Origin: Hansschlegelia quercus
GTDB lineage: Bacteria; Pseudomonadota; Alphaproteobacteria; Rhizobiales; Methylopilaceae
NCBI RefSeq assembly: GCF_004310425.1
Contig: NZ_SIUB01000006.1
Span: 162,028 to 226,027, forward strand
DNA length: 64,000 bases
Direction of reading: 5' to 3'
The notes under the pieces were generated by a model that had not been told where the DNA came from, did no database searches, and was given only the letters and a program-made list of their open reading frames with translations. Made by a program: the position numbers and the translations under genes. Positions 48,817-56,605 of this stretch are shown piece after piece (position 1 is the first letter of the stretch; each line of letters starts with the position of its first letter).

Positions 48817-49428
48817 ATGATCCGGAACGGACTGGCCGCTCTCCTTCTCGTCTTCGCCGCCGCCCCGGCGACGGCCCAGCAGCCGGCGCCGCCCATGGCG
48901 GCCGAACCCGCGCCGCCGGCAGCCGCCCCGAGCGAGCCCGACGCGCGCGCCAAGGCGGTCGGCGAACTGCTCGGCCAACTCTCCAAGGCGCAGGATCCTG
49001 CGCTCGCCAAGCGCCTCGCCGCCGCCGTTCAGGCGCTGTGGCGGCGGTCGGGCAGCGATACGGTTGATCTACTCACCGCCCGCTCCGTAGAAGCCCAGAG
49101 AGGGCAGAAGGTCGATGTCGCCATCAAGCTGATGGACGAGGTCGTCAGCCTCCAGCCGGACTATGCCGAAGGCTGGAACCGCCGCGCCACGCTGCACTAC
49201 ATGGCGAAGGACTATGACGAGGCGATGATCGACATCCGTGAAACGTTGGCGCTTGAGCCTCGCCACTTCGTCGCGTGGCTCGCGCTCGGCCGGATTCTAA
49301 AGGAATCCGACCTTGAGGCGAAAGCGCTGGCGGCGTTCCGCAAGGCTCTTGCGATCAACCCATGGATCGAGGGTCTCAAGCGCGAGGTCGATGAGCTGGC
49401 GCTGAAGGTCGAAGGTCAGCCGATCTGA
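48817..49428 (+). CDS. Secreted tetratricopeptide-repeat protein
   Basis: 203 residues from ATG 48817. Signal peptide (GLAALLLVFAAAPATAQQ), a Pro/Ala-rich linker, then TPR-like helices: AIKLMDEVVSLQPDYAEGWNRRA, YDEAMIDIRETLALEPRHFVAWLALG and AFRKALAINPW. A periplasmic scaffold of unknown partner. The stop overlaps the next ATG (TGATG), so it is coupled to the hydrolase gene. Confidence 0.88.
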   Translation: MIRNGLAALLLVFAAAPATAQQPAPPMAAEPAPPAAAPSEPDARAKAVGELLGQLSKAQDPALAKRLAAAVQALWRRSGSDTVDLLTARSVEAQRGQKVDVAIKLMDEVVSLQPDYAEGWNRRATLHYMAKDYDEAMIDIRETLALEPRHFVAWLALGRILKESDLEAKALAAFRKALAINPWIEGLKREVDELALKVEGQPI

Positions 49429-50387
49429 TGCGGCCTGTTCTTTGGAGCGTAGTCGCCGCGCTGGCGCTCGTCGGCGCGCTCGCCTTTGTGGGCGTCGTGC
49501 AGGCGGCGCGGAAGGCCCCGATCGAGGAGACCGGCCGCTACGTCGCCGTGAAGGGCGGCCGGCTCTACGTGGTCGAACTCGGCCCAGCCGATCGCGCGCC
49601 TTCAGGTCCGCCGCTGCTCCTGCTGCACGGCGCGAGCGGCAATCTCGGCGACCCGCGGGAAGCCATCGGCCGCCGCCTCGCGCTCCGCCATCGCGTTATC
49701 CTCGTCGACCGTCCGGGTCACGGCCGCAGCGACCGGCTCGGCGGCCGCGAGATGGCTTCGCCCGCCCGGCAAGGCGACGCCATCGCCGAGGCGCTCGATC
49801 AGATGAAGGTCGGGCGAACCGTCGTCGTCGGCCATTCGTGGTCAGGCGCGCTCGCGACCAACCTCGCGCTCGATCACCCCGACCACGTGGCCGGCCTTGT
49901 GCTGCTGTCGCCGGCGACCCATCCCTGGCCCGGCGGCGTCGCCTGGTACAACAGCGCTGCGGCGACGCCCGGGCTAGGCTTGCTCTTCGCCGCCACCGTC
50001 GCGGCCCCTATCGGACTGGTGACCTTCGACAAGGCCATCGAAGGCGTGTTCGCGCCGCAGAAGCCGCCGCCGAACTATGCCGAGCGCACCCAGTCCAAGC
50101 TTCTGCTGCGCCCGGCCGAGTTCCAGGCCAACGCACAGGACTTGGCTGACCTGAAGCCCTTCCTGCAGCGGCAGGCCCCGCGCTACGGCTCTATCCGCGT
50201 GCCGACGACGATCATCACCTCGGACAAGGACAACATCGTGTCTCCCGAGCTTCACTCCAAAGCGCTGCACCGCCAAGTCCGTGGGTCGCGATTGGTGGTG
50301 CTGAAGGACGCCGGCCACATGCCGCATTGGACGGAGACCAACCGCGTCATCGCTGAGATCGAGGCGGTCGAAGCCCGCGCGCACTGA
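49428..50387 (+). CDS. Membrane-anchored alpha/beta hydrolase
   Basis: 319 residues from ATG 49428. N-terminal hydrophobic helix (VLWSVVAALALVGALAFVGVV), then LLLLHGASGNLGDPREAIG, DRPGHGRSDR, nucleophile GHSWSG, TTIITSDKDNIVSP and catalytic His in DAGHMPHWTETN. The acid Asp in TSDKDNIV fits. Substrate unknown. Coupled to the TPR gene. Confidence 0.88.
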   Translation: MRPVLWSVVAALALVGALAFVGVVQAARKAPIEETGRYVAVKGGRLYVVELGPADRAPSGPPLLLLHGASGNLGDPREAIGRRLALRHRVILVDRPGHGRSDRLGGREMASPARQGDAIAEALDQMKVGRTVVVGHSWSGALATNLALDHPDHVAGLVLLSPATHPWPGGVAWYNSAAATPGLGLLFAATVAAPIGLVTFDKAIEGVFAPQKPPPNYAERTQSKLLLRPAEFQANAQDLADLKPFLQRQAPRYGSIRVPTTIITSDKDNIVSPELHSKALHRQVRGSRLVVLKDAGHMPHWTETNRVIAEIEAVEARAH

Positions 50388-50596
50388 AGGAGGAGTCGCC
50401 GTTGGCGGCTATAATCCTGCGCCGTCAATCCCGACTTATCCCGGAACCTATTGCCGCTGCGCGTCGGAAAACTTGTCGCGCCTCGCCTCTTTGATGGGCT
50501 CGGCGGAATGAAGCCCGGCATGCCACTTGGCTTCAGCTGGGATGACGGCCTGAGAATTACGTCCCGCAGGACATCGCGTCGCCCGGGGCTCCAGCT

Positions 50597-51221
50597 CTAC
50601 GCGTGCCCCGCCTCAGGCGAGAGCTTCGCCAGATCGATGCCGATTTTCTGCAGCGCCCGCTCATATTTCAGGTCGGGATCGCCACCGAAGACCAGCCCGC
50701 GATCCGCCGGGCAGTTCAGCCAGCCATTGGCCTGGATTTCCGTCTCGAGCTGGCCCGGCGCCCAGCCGGCATAGCCGAGCGCGAGCAGCGCCTTTTCCGG
50801 GCCTTCGCCGCGCGCGATCGCCTTGAGGATGTCGAGCGTCGCGGTGAGGCAGATGCCGTCATTGATCGAGAGGGTGGAGTCCTCGATCATGAAATCGGCG
50901 GAATGCAGCACGAAGCCGCGCCCGGCCTCGACCGGGCCGCCGCGCAGGATCGGGATCGCGCCGGCGCGCTCCGGCAGCCGGATCTCCTCGCCTTCGCTGA
51001 TCACGTCGAGCTGCACCAGCAGATCGGGAAAGCTGATATGCGGCGCCGGCTTGTTCACGACGATGCCCATCGCGCCTTTCCGAAGAGTGCGCGCAGACGT
51101 AGATCACCGTGCGGGCGAAGCGGTCGTCCGCCAGCGTCGGCATGGCGACCAGCACCTGGCCGTCGAGATAGCCCGCGGGGTCGTCCGAGTCGGTCTTGCG
51201 AGTTTTGAGCATCGCTGGCAT
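50597..51221 (-). pseudogene. yqgE: YqgE/AlgH (DUF179) gene with a +1 frameshift
   Basis: The family sequence is complete but split between two frames. From ATG 51221 the first frame gives [31 protein letters not shown]; the second continues [22 protein letters not shown] to the stop at 50597 ([24 protein letters not shown]). Deleting one A of the AAA run (plus-strand TTT at 51077-51079) joins them as [12 protein letters not shown]. The restored protein is about 207 residues, normal for YqgE. The function of the family is unknown. A sequencing error in a homopolymer is a serious alternative. Divergent from the DsbD-like gene. Confidence 0.85.
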
Positions 51222-51346
51222 CGCTGCTTAATCTAATCCGCGCCAAGGCTTTTGAAAGGCGGAGCCTACGCGACGAGGCGCCGCTTTGTCGCCGTCGCGC
51301 AATAGTGGGTTCAGGCGCGCGCAGCGAAGGCTTATGGTCCGCGCCG

Positions 51347-52180
51347 ATGGTCCGTTTTTGCGCCCTTTCATGGCTGATGCTGGCGGCGGCTCTCGTCCCC
51401 GCTGCGGCTGAGCCGGTTTCTCCCTGGGTCGAGGAGACGAGCTCAAAGATCCGTCTGGTCGACGCAGGGCCCGGACCGGCCAAAGCCGAGCGCCTCGCTG
51501 GGATCGAGATTGCGCTGGGCGAGGGCTGGAAGACCTATTGGCGCCAGCCCGGCGCGACGGGCGTGCCGCCGCGCTTCGACTTTTCCGGATCGGAGAACGT
51601 TGCGGCCGCGGAGGTCGCCTTCCCGACGCCGGAACGGCAGGCGGACGAGGAGGGCGTCACCAACGTCTATCACCACGGCGTCGTCCTTCCCGTGATCGTC
51701 CGAGCGAAGGACCCTGCGGCGCCGGTGATCCTCAGGCTCGTCGCCGATTACGGCGTCTGCGAGAAGATCTGCGTACCCGTCCGCGCCGAGACCACGCTGA
51801 CGTTGAAGGCAACAGGCGCCGCTGCAGGCTCCACCGCGGAAGCGGTTCGAGCGGCGCTCGCCGGGACGCCGAAGCAGGTCTCCTTGGGCGCAAGCGGACC
51901 GCTCGCGATCCGTTCGGTCGCCAAGGTGGGCCTGGAGGCGCTCGAGATCGTCGCGACGGCTCCGGCGGGAATGACGGCAGTGCTTTTCGCGGAAGCCGGC
52001 GACGGGTCCTACGCGCCTTCTCCCGATTTGCCACAGCGGCGCGGCGACGGCGCGCTGGTCTTCCGGATGGCGCTCGACGAAGCCCAGCCGCCGGCGAGCG
52101 GGCTACGCCTGACGCTCGCGGCGGCTGAGGATGCGATCGAATCGGCCGTCTCCCTCGACGAGATCGCCTCCCGGCCTTAA
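51347..52180 (+). CDS. Secreted DsbD-alpha-like (DUF/DsbC N-terminal) protein
   Basis: 277 residues from ATG 51347. Signal peptide (LSWLMLAAALVPAAAEP). The mature protein has the immunoglobulin-like fold of the DsbD N-terminal domain: GIEIALGEGWKTYWRQPGAT, VTNVYHHGVVLPV and the CxxxC pair C138/C142 (DYGVCEKICVPVRAE). It lacks the DsbD membrane and thioredoxin parts. Such stand-alone proteins may accept electrons from CcdA/DsbD-type partners. Next gene is a peroxiredoxin, suggesting a redox function. Confidence 0.83.
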   Translation: MVRFCALSWLMLAAALVPAAAEPVSPWVEETSSKIRLVDAGPGPAKAERLAGIEIALGEGWKTYWRQPGATGVPPRFDFSGSENVAAAEVAFPTPERQADEEGVTNVYHHGVVLPVIVRAKDPAAPVILRLVADYGVCEKICVPVRAETTLTLKATGAAAGSTAEAVRAALAGTPKQVSLGASGPLAIRSVAKVGLEALEIVATAPAGMTAVLFAEAGDGSYAPSPDLPQRRGDGALVFRMALDEAQPPASGLRLTLAAAEDAIESAVSLDEIASRP

Positions 52181-52231
52181 ATCTCCGCACGCGGCCGAGA
52201 TGCGCCGCGCCCCTCCCCCGGAGAGATGGCC

Positions 52232-52717
52232 ATGACGATCAAGGTCGGCGACCGCCTGCCCAACACCACCTTCCGCCGCCTCGGCCCGACGGGGCCCGAG
52301 ACCTTGATGACCGAGGATCTGTTCGCTGGGAAGAAGGCGGTGTTGTTCGCGGTGCCGGGCGCGTTCACGCCGACCTGCAGCAAAAACCATCTGCCGGGCT
52401 ATCTCACGAATCTCGACAAACTGACCGATAAGGGCGTGGAGGTGGTGGCCGTCACCGCCGTCAACGACCCCTTCGTCATGGACGCCTGGGCGAACTCCAC
52501 CGGCGCGAAGGACAAGATCGAGTTCCTCTCCGACGGCAATGCGGATTTCGCGAAGGCGATCGGCCTCGACCTCGACGCCTCGGGCGGCGGGCTCGGCACG
52601 CGCTCGAAGCGCTACGCCATGGTGCTGGACGACATGACGATCACCTATCTCGCGGTCGAGGATTCACCGGGGAAAGCGGACCTCTCAAGCGCCGAGAAAC
52701 TGCTCGAGGCGATCTGA
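52232..52717 (+). CDS. Peroxiredoxin, Prx5 subfamily
   Basis: 161 residues from ATG 52232, eight bases after GGAG; an ATG at 52226 is too close to that site. Peroxidatic C49 in VPGAFTPTCSKNHLPGY; no second Cys is visible, so it needs an external reductant such as glutathione/glutaredoxin. LSDGNADFAKAIGLDLDASGGGLG is typical. Reduces peroxides in the cytosol. It follows the DsbD-alpha-like gene by 51 bp. Confidence 0.95.
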   Translation: MTIKVGDRLPNTTFRRLGPTGPETLMTEDLFAGKKAVLFAVPGAFTPTCSKNHLPGYLTNLDKLTDKGVEVVAVTAVNDPFVMDAWANSTGAKDKIEFLSDGNADFAKAIGLDLDASGGGLGTRSKRYAMVLDDMTITYLAVEDSPGKADLSSAEKLLEAI

Positions 52718-52772
52718 TCTCCGGATCGCTTTGCCTGACGTCACATTCTCCCAGCTCCAGGCAATCTGCGCT

Positions 52773-52800
52773 CACCGACGCCGCGTAGACGGCGTCGGTG
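52773..52800 (+). terminator. GC hairpin after the peroxiredoxin gene
   Basis: Perfect 11-bp stem CACCGACGCCG / CGGCGTCGGTG with a 6-base loop, 56 bp after the stop; no T tract follows, so termination strength is uncertain. Confidence 0.5.
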
Positions 52801-52863
52801 GCGCGTTCGCCTTGGCGCGTCACTGGCGCAACTCCAGTCGATCGCCGCGACTTGTCTTGCACC

Positions 52864-52878
52864 GAACAAATCAGGAAC
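52864..52878. promoter_or_regulatory. LexA box of the radical SAM-UdgX operon
   Basis: GAAC-AAATCAG-GAAC, exact match to the alphaproteobacterial SOS box (GAAC-N7-GAAC), 33 bp before the radical SAM start. TTGTCT or TTGCAC just upstream and ACATAAA after it could form the promoter, though spacing is not ideal. Confidence 0.88.
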
Positions 52879-52911
52879 ATAAATCAAGAGACCTAGCAGG
52901 AAGGCCGTTCT

Positions 52912-54135
52912 TTGGATATCGCCCGCAAGCTCGCGATTCTCGCCGACGCCGCGAAATACGATGCGTCCTGCGCGTCAAGCGGCACGGACAAGCGGCACTC
53001 CGCAGGTCCCAAAGGTCCGGCTGGAATCGGCTCGACCGAAGGCGCCGGGATCTGCCACTCCTATGCGCCGGACGGCCGCTGCATCTCGCTGCTCAAGATA
53101 TTGCTCACCAACGCCTGCGCATTCGACTGCCTCTATTGTGTGAATCGCACGACAAGCAACGTTCCGCGGGCGCGGTTTACCGTTGAGGAGGTCGTCAAGC
53201 TCACGCTCGATTTCTACAAGCGCAACTATATCGAGGGATTGTTTCTGTCGTCGGGCGTTGTCCGCAGTCCGGACTACACGATGGAGCAGGTGGTTCGTGT
53301 GGCGAAGACGCTGCGGCTGGAGCATGGCTTTAAGGGCTACATCCACCTCAAGACGATCCCGGACGCTTCTCCGGAGCTGATCGCAGAGGCTGGCCTCTAC
53401 GCCGACCGGCTGTCGATCAATGTCGAATTGCCCACCGACGCTGGCGTGAAGGCGCTCGCGCCCGAAAAGGACATGCGCGCTGTTCGCCGGACGATGGCCG
53501 GGCTTCGGACCCGGATCGAGGAGGCCAAGGCCGAGCGCAAGGCGCCGCGCTTCTCGCCGGCGGGGCAGAGCACCCAGATGATCATCGGCGCGGACGCCTC
53601 CGACGACGCGACGATCCTGCAGACCTCCGCCAACCTCTACGGCTCGTACAAGCTAAAGCGGGTCTACTATTCCGCGTTCAGCCCCATCCCCGATGCGAGT
53701 TCGCGGCTCCCGCTGAAGGCGCCTCCGTTGGTGAGGGAGCATCGCCTCTACCAAGCGGATTGGCTGATGCGGTTCTACGGCTTCTCGGTCGGCGAGATCG
53801 CGGAAGACGGCGGAATGCTGGACCTCGCGATCGATCCGAAGCTCGCCTGGGCGCTCCGGCACCGAGAACGCTTCCCGCTCGACGTCGCCACCGCCTCGCG
53901 CGAGGAGCTTTTGCGGGTTCCCGGGCTCGGCAAAACGACTGTCGAGCGCATTTTGTCTTCCCGCCGCTTCCGTGCGATCCGGGCCGAGGACCTCAAGCGG
54001 CTGCGGGTCCCGCTCGGCAAGGTTCTGCCGTTCCTGCAGGTCGCCGATCACCGCCCCTCGATCGCGTCGCTCGACAGTGAATTCCTGCGCGAGCGGCTTG
54101 CTCCGCAGCCGCGCCAGATGGCGTTCGCTCTGTGA
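52912..54135 (+). CDS. Putative DNA modification/repair radical SAM protein
   Basis: 407 residues from TTG 52912, eight bases after AGGAAGG. Radical SAM cysteines C69, C73, C76 (LTNACAFDCLYCVNR). Further core parts: EGLFLSSGVVRSPDYTMEQ, HLKTIPDASPELI, SINVELPT. The C-terminal part has a helix-hairpin-helix, REELLRVPGLGKTTVERIL, that should bind DNA. This matches the family found with UdgX (TIGR03916-type, from memory), which has no proven reaction but is proposed to repair or modify DNA. It overlaps udgX (GTGA) and is predicted to be LexA-controlled. Confidence 0.9.
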   Translation: MDIARKLAILADAAKYDASCASSGTDKRHSAGPKGPAGIGSTEGAGICHSYAPDGRCISLLKILLTNACAFDCLYCVNRTTSNVPRARFTVEEVVKLTLDFYKRNYIEGLFLSSGVVRSPDYTMEQVVRVAKTLRLEHGFKGYIHLKTIPDASPELIAEAGLYADRLSINVELPTDAGVKALAPEKDMRAVRRTMAGLRTRIEEAKAERKAPRFSPAGQSTQMIIGADASDDATILQTSANLYGSYKLKRVYYSAFSPIPDASSRLPLKAPPLVREHRLYQADWLMRFYGFSVGEIAEDGGMLDLAIDPKLAWALRHRERFPLDVATASREELLRVPGLGKTTVERILSSRRFRAIRAEDLKRLRVPLGKVLPFLQVADHRPSIASLDSEFLRERLAPQPRQMAFAL

Positions 54136-55577
54136 GCCTGCGCCGCATTCGGCTCGACGGCCCAGCCGACGTCGCCGGCTGGCGCACGGCCGCGCGAAAG
54201 CTGCTGGCGGCGCGCACTCCGCCACTGTCGGTGGTCTGGTCGACCGCAATCGGTGAGGAGGATCTGTTCGCGGCGGACGACGAGGCCGGCTTGCCGGCCG
54301 CGCCGGAGAACGCCGCGCAGGTCTCGGTGCCGCGGGCGTTTCTTGACCTCGCCGAGCGCGGACTGCTGCACAGCGACCCCGGCCGGTTCGACCTGTTTTA
54401 CCGCCTGCTCGCGCGCGTCGCCTTCGACCGCGGCTTGATGGAGGATGCGGCCGATCCAGACCTCGTGCGCGCCCGCGGCCTCGCCAAGGCGGTGCGACGC
54501 GACATGCACAAGATGACGGCCTTCGTCCGCTTCCGCGAAGTCACGAATGACGACGGCGCACATTTCATCGCCTGGTTCGAGCCGGAGCATCACATCGTCG
54601 AGGCGACGGCGCCGTTCTTCATGAGGCGTTTCGCTTCGATGCGCTGGACCATCCTGACGCCGGAGCGCTCCGCCTTCTGGGATGGCGAGACGCTCGCCTT
54701 CGGCCCCGGCGCAAGCCGCGCCGACGCGCCCGACGACGACGCCCTCGAGGCCGTTTGGCGAACATACTATTCCAGCATCTTCAATCCGGCCCGGTTGAAG
54801 ATCTCCGCGATGCGCGCGGAGATGCCGAAGAAGTATTGGCGAAACCTTCCGGAGGCTTCGCTCATTCGTCCTCTGATCGCGGAGGCCGCGAAAGCGTCCG
54901 CTGAGATGGTGAGCGCCCCCGCGACGCCGCCGAAGAAGGGACATCGCCCAATGCCGCAACCGGACCTGCTCGCGCCCGCCGACCGCACGACGCTCGAAAG
55001 CTTGCGCGACGAGGTGGATTCCTGCCGGAACTGTCCGCTCTGGGCCGACGCTACGCAAGCCGTGTTCGGCGAGGGGCCCGATAATGCGCGCGTAATGATC
55101 GTCGGCGAACAGCCCGGCGACAAGGAGGACATCAAGGGCCGACCTTTCGTCGGGCCCGCCGGAGCCCTGTTCGACCGCGCCGCCGAAGAGGCCGGGCTCG
55201 TCCGAGAAAACCTCTATGTCACCAATGCGGTGAAGCACTTCAAATTCGAGCCGCGCGGCAAGTTCCGCCTGCACAAGACGCCGGGTCCCACGGAGATCGC
55301 GGCGTGCCGCCCTTGGCTCGAGCGCGAGACGGAGGTTCTTGCGCCGCGCCTCGTCGTCGCCATGGGAGCCACGGCTGCGCGTGCGGTGATCGGCCGTCTG
55401 GTGAAGATCGGCGAGACGCGCGGCACAATTCTGAAGCGGGAGGGACAGCCGGACGTACTGGTTACCGTGCACCCCTCCTTCCTGCTGCGCGTGCCGGACG
55501 GGGAGCGCAAGCAAGAGGAATATCGCCGCTTCGTCGAGGATCTGAAGCTCGCCGCTCCGTTCCTGAAGGCGGCCTAA
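54132..55577 (+). CDS. udgX: DUF4130-UdgX fusion (uracil-DNA binding/cross-linking glycosylase family)
   Basis: 481 residues from GTG 54132, overlapping the radical SAM stop. N-terminal DUF4130 (about 1-260; RMLHKMTAF-like DMHKMTAFVRFREV, PFFMRRFASMRWTILTPE). C-terminal UDG domain (about 285-480): Fe-S cysteines from C298/C301 (SCRNCPLWADAT), motif A GEQPGDKED at 325-333, FVGPAGALFDRA, and HPSFLLR at 447-453. The UdgX-specific loop KRRIH appears as KFRLH (377-381); its last His (H381) is the residue expected to form the covalent bond to uracil-DNA. Tail-to-tail with the iron transporter ATPase (4-bp overlap). Confidence 0.92.
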   Translation: MSLRRIRLDGPADVAGWRTAARKLLAARTPPLSVVWSTAIGEEDLFAADDEAGLPAAPENAAQVSVPRAFLDLAERGLLHSDPGRFDLFYRLLARVAFDRGLMEDAADPDLVRARGLAKAVRRDMHKMTAFVRFREVTNDDGAHFIAWFEPEHHIVEATAPFFMRRFASMRWTILTPERSAFWDGETLAFGPGASRADAPDDDALEAVWRTYYSSIFNPARLKISAMRAEMPKKYWRNLPEASLIRPLIAEAAKASAEMVSAPATPPKKGHRPMPQPDLLAPADRTTLESLRDEVDSCRNCPLWADATQAVFGEGPDNARVMIVGEQPGDKEDIKGRPFVGPAGALFDRAAEEAGLVRENLYVTNAVKHFKFEPRGKFRLHKTPGPTEIAACRPWLERETEVLAPRLVVAMGATAARAVIGRLVKIGETRGTILKREGQPDVLVTVHPSFLLRVPDGERKQEEYRRFVEDLKLAAPFLKAA

Positions 55578-56605
55578 AGCGCACCGGAAAACGCGACGCC
55601 CGGTCCCATCACCGCAACATGGACAGGCTCGTCCGGGCCGATCGCCATTGAGGCTGGCGCGCGCACCGGAAGCGCCAGATCGCCGAAGGCGACGGTGAGA
55701 ACGCAATGATCGCCGCGGAAGCTGCGCACCGTCACCTTGCCGGCTCTGCCTTCGCCGGACGCGACTGTCACGATCTGCTCCGGACGCAGGCAAAGCCGCG
55801 CCGCGCCGTCTCGGCAGCCGGGATCGGGTCGAGTCGGCAGAACGCCCAGCGCGGTTTCGGCGCGCCCGTCCCGCATCGTGGCGTCCAGGAAGATCGTGGG
55901 GCCTGTAATGCGGGCGACGGCGGCCGAGGCAGGCGCGGCGTAGACCGTCTCAGGCGGCGCTGCCTGCGCAATGCACCCCTTATCCATCACCGCGACGATG
56001 TCGGCGCTCGCGAACGCCTCTTCGGGGTCGTGCGACACAAGGATCGCCGAAGCGCCGGTCTTACGAAGCGCCGCCATCACCTCTTCGGAGACCGCCCGGC
56101 GCAGGTCGAGATCGAGTCCGTTGAATGGCTCGTCGAGCAGCACGACGTCCGGCCGCGGAGCGAGCGCGCGGGCGAGCGCGACGCGCTGCTGCTGGCCGCC
56201 GGAGAGCTCGTGCGGGTAGCGGGCGGCGAGTTCGGAGACGCCGACCAGTGCAAGCGTTTCGGCGATACGCGGTCCGCGCCGTTCGGCGCGCGTCAGCCCG
56301 AAGCCGACATTGCCGGCGACGCTCAAATGGGGAAACAGCGCGCCTTCCTGCGGCACATAACCGATCCGGCGCTTCTCCGGCGGCAGATGCGCCGTCGGCC
56401 CAGAAACGACGCGACCGCCAAGCGCGATCTCGCCGGCGTCGAGCCGGTCGAAGCCGGCTATGAGACGGAGAAGCGTGGTCTTGCCGCAGCCGGAAGGTCC
56501 TAACAGGGCGGTGACCGCGCCGTCCGAGGCGGCGAGATCGACGCCGCTCAGCACCTCGCGGGCGCCGTGGGACTTGCGCGCGCCGACGATGTCGACCGTC
56601 GTCAT
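55574..56605 (-). CDS. Ferric iron ABC transporter ATP-binding protein
   Basis: 343 residues from ATG 56605. Walker A LLGPSGCGKTTLL near 34-42, Q-loop YVPQEGALFPHLSV, signature LSGGQQQRVALARAL and Walker B VVLLDEPFNGLD; a C-terminal TOBE-like domain (LCLRPEQIVTVAS, HVAVMGPGVAFSG). It couples ATP hydrolysis to the FbpB-like permease. Overlaps the permease stop (ATGA). FbpC-like. Confidence 0.93.
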   Translation of the reverse strand: MTTVDIVGARKSHGAREVLSGVDLAASDGAVTALLGPSGCGKTTLLRLIAGFDRLDAGEIALGGRVVSGPTAHLPPEKRRIGYVPQEGALFPHLSVAGNVGFGLTRAERRGPRIAETLALVGVSELAARYPHELSGGQQQRVALARALAPRPDVVLLDEPFNGLDLDLRRAVSEEVMAALRKTGASAILVSHDPEEAFASADIVAVMDKGCIAQAAPPETVYAAPASAAVARITGPTIFLDATMRDGRAETALGVLPTRPDPGCRDGAARLCLRPEQIVTVASGEGRAGKVTVRSFRGDHCVLTVAFGDLALPVRAPASMAIGPDEPVHVAVMGPGVAFSGAL

